Positions 58,651-64,000 of a stretch of DNA of 64,000 bases are shown piece after piece. Numbering within the stretch: the stretch's first letter is position 1; the number at the start of each line of letters is the position of its first letter. Below the pieces are notes generated by a model, which was not told the origin of the DNA, did no database searches, and saw only the letters and a list, made by a program, of their open reading frames with translations. The DNA is from Phaeobacter sp. G2 (GTDB lineage Bacteria; Pseudomonadota; Alphaproteobacteria; Rhodobacterales; Rhodobacteraceae), in assembly GCA_025163595.1 (NCBI GenBank), contig CP104101.1:62001-126000 (forward strand), in the 5' to 3' direction. The position numbers and the translations under genes are program-made.

Positions 58651-60254
58651 CAAAAATGATATCCCTGCTCGATACCGGGTCAGATGACTTCCGGCAAAAC
58701 GATACACAGTATCGCGACAAAGTCGGCGAGCTGCATGCCCTTCGCTTGCAACAACGTGTCGGTGGCCCTGAAAAGGCCCGCGAACGGCACGTGTCGAAAG
58801 GCAAGATCCTGCCGCGCGAACGCGTCGAACGGCTGATCGATCCGGGCACCCCCTTTCTGGAAGTCGGGGAGCTTGCCGGGCTGAACAAATATGATGGTGT
58901 ACCGCCGGGGGCGGGCATCATCACTGGCATCGGCGTGATCGAGGGCCGCCAGTGCATGATCATCGCCAATGATGCCACCGTGAAGGGCGGCACCTATTTC
59001 GGCATGACCTGCCGCAAGCACGTGCGCGCCCAGAAGATCGCGTGGAAGAACCGCCTCCCGGTGATCACGCTGGTCGATTCCGGCGGCGCGTTTCTGCCGG
59101 ATCAGGAGAACATTTTCCCCGATGAGGGGCAGTTCGGATCGATCTTTCACCAGCAGATCGGCATGTCCGGTGACGGTGTGCCGCAGATCGCGGTGGTCAT
59201 GGGCCCCTGCACTGCGGGTGGTGCCTATATCCCGGCGCTCTGCGACGAGGTGGTGATCGTGCGCGGTCAGGGCTTTATGTATCTGGGCGGACCGGAACTG
59301 ACCTTTGCTGCCACCGGCGAAAAGGTGGATGCCGAAGAACTTGGCGGCGGCAAGATGCACTCGTCCGTGTCGGGTGTGACCGACCATCTTGCCGAGGATG
59401 ACGCCCACGCGCTGGCCATCACCCGCGAGATCGTCAGCCATCTGGGCGAAAAACCCCTGCCCCGCAAGACGCCCAAGACGCCGCGCGCGCCCGCCTATCC
59501 GGTCGAGGAAATCTACGGCATCGTCAGCCGCGACCCCAAGGTGCCAACCGACAACCGCGAGATTGTCGCACGGCTGGTGGATGACAGCGATTTCCACGAG
59601 TTCAAGCCGCTTTATGGTGACACGATCATGACCGGCTGGGGCCGGATCCACGGCCACGAAGTGGGCATTCTCGCCAATACCGGCGTGCTGTTCGTCGAGG
59701 CCGCGTTGAAGGCGACGCATTTCATCAACCTCTGCGTACAGCGCGACATTCCACTGCTGTTTCTGGCGGATGTGAACGGCTTCATGGTTGGCCGCGAGGT
59801 CGAACAGATGGGCATCGCCAAGGCGGGTGCCAAGATGATCACGGCCATGTCTTCGGCCCGGGTGCCAAAGTTTACCATCATCACCGGCGGCTCTTACGGG
59901 GCGGGATACCTGGCAATGCTGGGCCGCCCGTTCCAGCCGGACGCAATGTTCGCCTGGCCAACAGGACGGTCCGCGATCATGGGGCCGGAACAGGCCGCCA
60001 GCGTGCTGGCGCAGGTCCGCGCACAGATCAACGAACGCGAAGGCAAAAGCTGGACCCCCGAAGAGGAGGAAGCCTTCAAGGCGCCCATCCGCAAGGAATA
60101 CGAGGATTTTCAAGGTGCTTACAATTTTGCCTCTAACCTCTGGATCGACAGCGTGATCGAGCCTTGTGAAACCCGCGATGTCATGGCGCTCATGCTGGAT
60201 GTGACCTCGCGCAGACCCAAGGCCGAAACCAATTTCGGCGTGTTCAGGATGTGA
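58647..60254 (+). CDS. Acyl-CoA carboxylase beta subunit (carboxyltransferase), module C
   Basis: A 535-residue carboxyltransferase with GPCTAGGAYIPALCDE and GGSYGAGYLAMLGRPF oxyanion-hole motifs. The second motif differs from modules A and B (GAGNYGMCGR there), so its acyl pocket is probably different. Coupled to the PaaK-like ligase gene by ATGA and followed 10 bases later by the alpha subunit gene. The order carboxyltransferase, alpha subunit, HMG-CoA-lyase-like gene is that of leucine/isovalerate clusters. Confidence 0.92.
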   Translation: MTKMISLLDTGSDDFRQNDTQYRDKVGELHALRLQQRVGGPEKARERHVSKGKILPRERVERLIDPGTPFLEVGELAGLNKYDGVPPGAGIITGIGVIEGRQCMIIANDATVKGGTYFGMTCRKHVRAQKIAWKNRLPVITLVDSGGAFLPDQENIFPDEGQFGSIFHQQIGMSGDGVPQIAVVMGPCTAGGAYIPALCDEVVIVRGQGFMYLGGPELTFAATGEKVDAEELGGGKMHSSVSGVTDHLAEDDAHALAITREIVSHLGEKPLPRKTPKTPRAPAYPVEEIYGIVSRDPKVPTDNREIVARLVDDSDFHEFKPLYGDTIMTGWGRIHGHEVGILANTGVLFVEAALKATHFINLCVQRDIPLLFLADVNGFMVGREVEQMGIAKAGAKMITAMSSARVPKFTIITGGSYGAGYLAMLGRPFQPDAMFAWPTGRSAIMGPEQAASVLAQVRAQINEREGKSWTPEEEEAFKAPIRKEYEDFQGAYNFASNLWIDSVIEPCETRDVMALMLDVTSRRPKAETNFGVFRM

Positions 60255-60264
60255 GGAGCGAATC

Positions 60265-62271
60265 ATGAAAATCAAAACGCTTCTAATCGCCAATCGCGGC
60301 GAAATTGCCTGCCGGATCGCGCGCACCGCGCGGGCCAGCGGTATCACCCCTGTTGGCGTGCATTCCGAAGCCGACGCCAATGCCCTACATGTCCGCGAGA
60401 TCGGGCAATCAGTCTGCATCGGTGCCGGACCGGCGTCCGAGAGCTATCTGAAGATCGACGCGGTGATTGCCGCCGCGAAATCGGTCGGCGCGGATGCGAT
60501 CCATCCCGGTTATGGCTTTCTGGCCGAGAACTCTGATTTTGCCCGTGCGGTCGAGGCCGCCAGCATGGTCTTCATGGGGCCGACCCCGGACACGCTTGAC
60601 CGTTTCGGCGACAAGGCCAGCGCCAAAGAGGCTGCCGTGGCCGCCGGCGTCCCGGTTATTTCGGGTGCCGAAGGCGCGTGGTCCGATCCGCAAGAGATTG
60701 CCGATGAAGTCCGCGCAATGGGCCTGCCCGTTCTGCTCAAGGCCGTCGGCGGCGGTGGCGGGCGCGGCCAGCGGCTTGTCACCGATGAGGCCACCCTTGT
60801 GGAAGACATCGAAGGCGCCCTTCGCGAGGCGAAATCCACCTTTGGCTCCGAAGGGCTGTTGCTGGAACGTTTCCTGCCAGAAGCGCGCCATGTCGAAGTG
60901 CAGATCGCGGGTGATGGCAAGGGGCACGTGGTGCACCTGTTCGAACGTGACTGCACGCTTCAGCGCCGTCACCAGAAGGTTATCGAAGAGGCTCCGGCTT
61001 GGGGCTTGCCCCGTGCGCTGCTGGACGAGATCGCGCATGACGCGGTGCGCCTGGGTGAAACGCTTGACTATCGCGGCCTCGGCACGGTGGAGTTTCTGGT
61101 CGCGGGCGAGGATTACTTCTTTCTTGAGGTGAACCCCCGCATCCAGGTGGAACACCCCGTCACCGAGGCGATCACCGGCCTGGATCTGGTTGCTCTGCAC
61201 CTGCGCATTGCCGAAGGCGCAGGCCTTGGTCTGGTGCAGGATGATCTGGCGATCAATGGCCACGCGGTCGAGGCGCGGCTTTACGCCGAAGATCCGGCGA
61301 TGCAGTTCGCCCCCTCAACCGGCACCTTGACCACGCTCAGCCTGCCGGAAGGTTTGCGCATCGACAGCGGTGTCGAAGAAGGCGACGCAGTGACGCCCTT
61401 CTATGATCCGATGATCGCCAAACTGATTGTGCATGCACCCGACCGGGAAACCGCCTTGGCGCGGCTGGCGACAGCCTTGGACCACGTCGCGGTTGAGGGT
61501 GTGCAAACCAATCGCGCCTTCCTGACGGCGTTGGTGCGGAACCCGGAATTCGAACGGATGCAGGTTCACACGCGCTGGATCGACGGCAGGCTGGACGAAC
61601 TGACACAGGCAGCCCCCCTTGTCCGTCCCGATCTGTGGAAGGCGGCAGCCGCCATTCTCTTCGTGGCCAAGTCGCGTGGCGGTACTGATGCCAATCCCTG
61701 GACCAACCGTGACTCCTTTACCGGCTGGCGGCTTGGCCTGGGCGGTGATGCGATCGAAGCGGGGCCGAGTGTGACGCTCACCGATTCAGACGATGAATCC
61801 GAGGAATTGCGCATCGGACCTGTCAAACCGGGTGCCAAATACACCGTCCATTCGGAAAACGGCGAAGCGCTGACACTGTCCGCCCGTGAAATCACGCCGG
61901 GCCGCTGGCGCCTGAGTGAAGGCGACACCGTCCACCTGATCGAAGCACGTCTGAGCGCCGGCGTGATCGAACTGGACACGCCCGAAGGCCGCCTGGTCTT
62001 CCGTCCGGCCGCGCCCCTCGCCTTTGCTGGCGGTGATGCGGTGGCAGATCGCGCCGTGACCTCTCCGCTGACAGGGATGATTGTCGAAATCAAGGTCGCC
62101 GAAGGCCAGGCTGTCGCAGAGGGTGACGTGGTTGCGGTGATGGAATCGATGAAACTTGAAATCTCGATCCGGGCGGCTGCAGCCGGGATCGCCAGCAACA
62201 TTTCCGTCTCGAATGGGGACATGGTCGATCGCGGCCAGGTCATCGCCGAGATTCTACCGTCCGAGGAGTGA
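60265..62271 (+). CDS. Acyl-CoA carboxylase alpha subunit (biotin carboxylase + BCCP), module C
   Basis: A 668-residue fused subunit: biotin carboxylase domain with LLIANRGEIACRIARTA, the AVGGGGGRGQRLV glycine loop and EVNPRIQVEHPVTEA; a middle linker domain; and a biotinyl domain at the C-terminus with Lys630 in ESMKLE. In the EMNTR motif of relatives Val replaces Met and Pro replaces Thr. GAGGAGC precedes the ATG. It forms the third complete carboxylase of the window with the preceding gene. Confidence 0.92.
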   Translation: MKIKTLLIANRGEIACRIARTARASGITPVGVHSEADANALHVREIGQSVCIGAGPASESYLKIDAVIAAAKSVGADAIHPGYGFLAENSDFARAVEAASMVFMGPTPDTLDRFGDKASAKEAAVAAGVPVISGAEGAWSDPQEIADEVRAMGLPVLLKAVGGGGGRGQRLVTDEATLVEDIEGALREAKSTFGSEGLLLERFLPEARHVEVQIAGDGKGHVVHLFERDCTLQRRHQKVIEEAPAWGLPRALLDEIAHDAVRLGETLDYRGLGTVEFLVAGEDYFFLEVNPRIQVEHPVTEAITGLDLVALHLRIAEGAGLGLVQDDLAINGHAVEARLYAEDPAMQFAPSTGTLTTLSLPEGLRIDSGVEEGDAVTPFYDPMIAKLIVHAPDRETALARLATALDHVAVEGVQTNRAFLTALVRNPEFERMQVHTRWIDGRLDELTQAAPLVRPDLWKAAAAILFVAKSRGGTDANPWTNRDSFTGWRLGLGGDAIEAGPSVTLTDSDDESEELRIGPVKPGAKYTVHSENGEALTLSAREITPGRWRLSEGDTVHLIEARLSAGVIELDTPEGRLVFRPAAPLAFAGGDAVADRAVTSPLTGMIVEIKVAEGQAVAEGDVVAVMESMKLEISIRAAAAGIASNISVSNGDMVDRGQVIAEILPSEE

Positions 62272-62275
62272 TGAC

Positions 62276-63235
62276 ATGAGCGACTTTCCCAAATTCGTCG
62301 AATTTCGAGAAGAAGGCCCGCGTGAGGGATTTCAGATCGAAAAAAAGATCTATCCGATCGAAGAACGGATCGAACTGATCGACATGCTCAGCGAAACCGG
62401 TCTGAAGCGCATTCAGGTCGGTAGCTTTGTCAGCCCGAAATATGTGCCGCAGATGGCAGACACCGGGGAGTTGTTCCAGCGTATCAAGCGCAAGCCGGGC
62501 GTGAATTACACGTCGCTGTGGCTGAACGACAAAGGGTTTCGCAAGGCCCTGACGGCGCATGAGGTCGATATCGACCCGCGCCTGCTGTTCTATCCTTCCG
62601 AGGCATTTGCCCAATCGAACAACAATTGTTCGTCCGCAGACATGCGGGAAAAACAACGCGACTGGGTTCGTCTTTACAAGGAAGAGGGATATACGGTCGA
62701 CGCGGCCTATGTGATGACCGCCTTCGGCTGCAACCTCGAAGGCCCCATCCCGCAAGAACGCATTCTGGACGATTTCCGCTTCATTCTTCAGCTTTGCGAA
62801 GAAGAGGACATCCCCGTGCCAATCCTTGTGATCGCCGACACCATGGGCTGGGGAAACCCCGAGGCGGTCAAACGCATGATCGACGCCCTGCGCGAAATGG
62901 CGCCCGAGGCGCGCATCGGTATGCATATCCACGACACGCGGGGGCTTGGGATCGCCAATCTCCATGCCGCCCTGTCGATGGGTGTGGACATGTTCGAAAG
63001 CTCGGTCGCCGGTCTTGGCGGTTGTCCTTTCGCGGGCCACGGCCACGCCCGCGCCGCAGGAAATGTCTGCACTGAGGATGCGGTGTTCCTGTGTCACGAG
63101 CTCGGCATCGAAACCGGCATTGATCTGGACAAGCTGATCGCAGCGGCGGCCAAGGCGGAAGAGATCATCGGCGTACCGCTCATGGGCCGGGTCATGCATA
63201 CCGGCGGCCTGGACAAATATCGCAAGGCAAGCTGA
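62276..63235 (+). CDS. HMG-CoA lyase-like enzyme
   Basis: A 319-residue TIM-barrel lyase of the HMGL/DRE family, which retro-aldol cleaves 3-hydroxy-3-methylglutaryl-CoA or longer analogues. The metal site HIHDTRGLGIAN (about 222) and the catalytic-Cys segment SSVAGLGGCPFA (about 242-253) are present. Two oddities: the N-terminal PRDG motif reads PREG, replacing the metal-binding Asp by Glu, and after CPFA the sequence AGHGHARAAGN departs from the usual form. So substrate or reaction may differ from HMG-CoA lyase. It follows the carboxylase, as liuE follows liuD. Confidence 0.83.
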   Translation: MSDFPKFVEFREEGPREGFQIEKKIYPIEERIELIDMLSETGLKRIQVGSFVSPKYVPQMADTGELFQRIKRKPGVNYTSLWLNDKGFRKALTAHEVDIDPRLLFYPSEAFAQSNNNCSSADMREKQRDWVRLYKEEGYTVDAAYVMTAFGCNLEGPIPQERILDDFRFILQLCEEEDIPVPILVIADTMGWGNPEAVKRMIDALREMAPEARIGMHIHDTRGLGIANLHAALSMGVDMFESSVAGLGGCPFAGHGHARAAGNVCTEDAVFLCHELGIETGIDLDKLIAAAAKAEEIIGVPLMGRVMHTGGLDKYRKAS

Positions 63236-63246
63236 GGGAGATGAGA

Positions 63247-64000
63247 ATGTCAAAGGCACTTGATGGAAAGGTTGTTCTGGTCACCGGGGCCGGGGGCGGG
63301 ATCGGGTGTGACATCGCCTTGATGGCAGCCTCCGAAGGCGCTGCCGTTGTGGTCAATGATCTGGGCGCGTCACTGAAGGGCACCGGACAGACGGAAACTG
63401 CGGCGCAGAAAGTCGTTGAAGAAATCAAGGCCGCCGGGGGCGACGCCATTGCCGATGGCGGCAACGTCACCGACCCCGACGCCGCCCGCGCGATGATCGA
63501 GGCCGGTGTCAAGGAATTCGGCCGCATCGACGCGGTGGTGAACAACGCCGGCATCCTGCGTGACGGGTTCTTCCACAAGATGACATACGAGGATTTCGAC
63601 GCGGTGGTGAAGGTCCACCTGTACGGCGCCTTCAATACCAGCCGCGCGGCGGCCGATTATTTCCGCGAACAGGAGGGCGGTGCTTTGGTGCACATGACCT
63701 CGACCTCGGGGCTGATCGGCAATCTGGCGCAGGCGAACTATTCGGCCGCAAAGCTGGGCATCGCGGCCTTCTCGAAATCGGTCGCGCTCGACCTGAAACG
63801 TTGGAACGTGCGTTCGAACTGCATCGCGCCCTTCGCCTGGAGCCGGATGATCTCGTCTATCAAGACAGACACCCCGGAACAGGTGGCGCGTGTCGAGAAG
63901 ATCAAGGAAATGACACCGGCCAAGGTCGCGCCAATGGCCTGTTTTCTGATGAGCGACCGCGCGTCTGACGTTTCCGGTCAAATCTTTGCGGTTCGCAAAA
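63247..64000 (+). CDS. SDR dehydrogenase, MFE-2-like (runs off the window)
   Basis: An SDR with GAGGGIG (about 14-20) and VNDLGASLKGTG, the style of peroxisomal multifunctional enzyme 2 and related 3-hydroxyacyl-CoA dehydrogenases. VNNAGILRDG and YSAAK with the preceding Ser are intact. At least 251 residues are present; the 3' end lies outside. The second of two nearby ATGs is chosen, six bases after GAGGGAG. It probably oxidises a 3-hydroxyacyl-CoA after hydration. It may carry further domains beyond the window. Confidence 0.87.
   Translation, partial: MSKALDGKVVLVTGAGGGIGCDIALMAASEGAAVVVNDLGASLKGTGQTETAAQKVVEEIKAAGGDAIADGGNVTDPDAARAMIEAGVKEFGRIDAVVNNAGILRDGFFHKMTYEDFDAVVKVHLYGAFNTSRAAADYFREQEGGALVHMTSTSGLIGNLAQANYSAAKLGIAAFSKSVALDLKRWNVRSNCIAPFAWSRMISSIKTDTPEQVARVEKIKEMTPAKVAPMACFLMSDRASDVSGQIFAVRK

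Noticed and set aside
1..64000. CRISPR arrays, tRNA or rRNA genes and riboswitches
   Set aside because: No regularly spaced repeats, cloverleaf-like segments or rRNA-like stretches were seen on either strand.

Overview
The window reads as accessory DNA of a GC-rich alphaproteobacterium, most likely a marine Rhodobacterales (inference from codon and GC use, the insertion-sequence families, and the style of the beta-oxidation and electron-transfer-flavoprotein genes). It is almost entirely a catabolic island for hydrophobic carbon: linear alkanes on the left, isoprenoid or alicyclic acids on the right, with a ~10 kb pile of insertion sequences between them. I saw no rRNA, tRNA or CRISPR array.

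Region 1 (1-12.4 kb, + strand) is an alk-type operon that has lost its hydroxylase to the left of the window: two-domain rubredoxin, aldehyde dehydrogenase, GMC alcohol dehydrogenase, acyl-CoA synthetase and an OmpW/AlkL outer-membrane channel, then beta-oxidation genes (thiolase, acyl-CoA dehydrogenase, 3-hydroxyacyl-CoA dehydrogenase/enoyl-CoA hydratase fusion). It is decaying: alkL is frameshifted at a T tract, only the 3' end of a 3-hydroxybutyryl-CoA dehydrogenase gene remains, and etfB and etfA have collapsed into a short in-frame chimera.

Region 2 (12.4-22.8 kb) holds an IS30-type element split by an IS66-type element (perfect 8-bp target duplication), which is itself split by an IS5-type element. 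Next come an IS1202-like ISNCY element with a small passenger gene, an MBL-fold hydrolase gene, a frameshifted IS110 transposase and an intact IS256 element.

Region 3 (23-64 kb) is the interesting part: several divergent operons for CoA-bound branched or cyclic acids. It encodes three biotin-dependent acyl-CoA carboxylases (one in split three-gene form beside an AtuA homologue), BioY biotin uptake, six acyl-CoA dehydrogenases, enoyl-CoA hydratases, SDRs including BadH-like and PECR-like enzymes, an AliB-like cyclohexanecarboxyl-CoA dehydrogenase, three CoA ligases, a dienoyl-CoA reductase, an SCP-x-type thiolase, two thioesterases and an HMG-CoA-lyase-like enzyme. Carboxylation of a methyl branch, hydration and lyase cleavage is the known logic of leucine and acyclic-terpene degradation; the BadH/AliB pair adds ring chemistry.

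Region 3 appears to be one regulon. A palindrome of the form TCTAAC-N4-GTTAGA, or a degenerate version, sits in five promoter regions, four of them between divergent operons. Two related regulators are present: an ordinary TetR protein and an unusual single-chain protein made of two complete TetR units. My working hypothesis is a regulated pathway for an isoprenoid or alicyclic acid (for example a perillate- or naphthenate-type acid); the substrate cannot be read from sequence alone.
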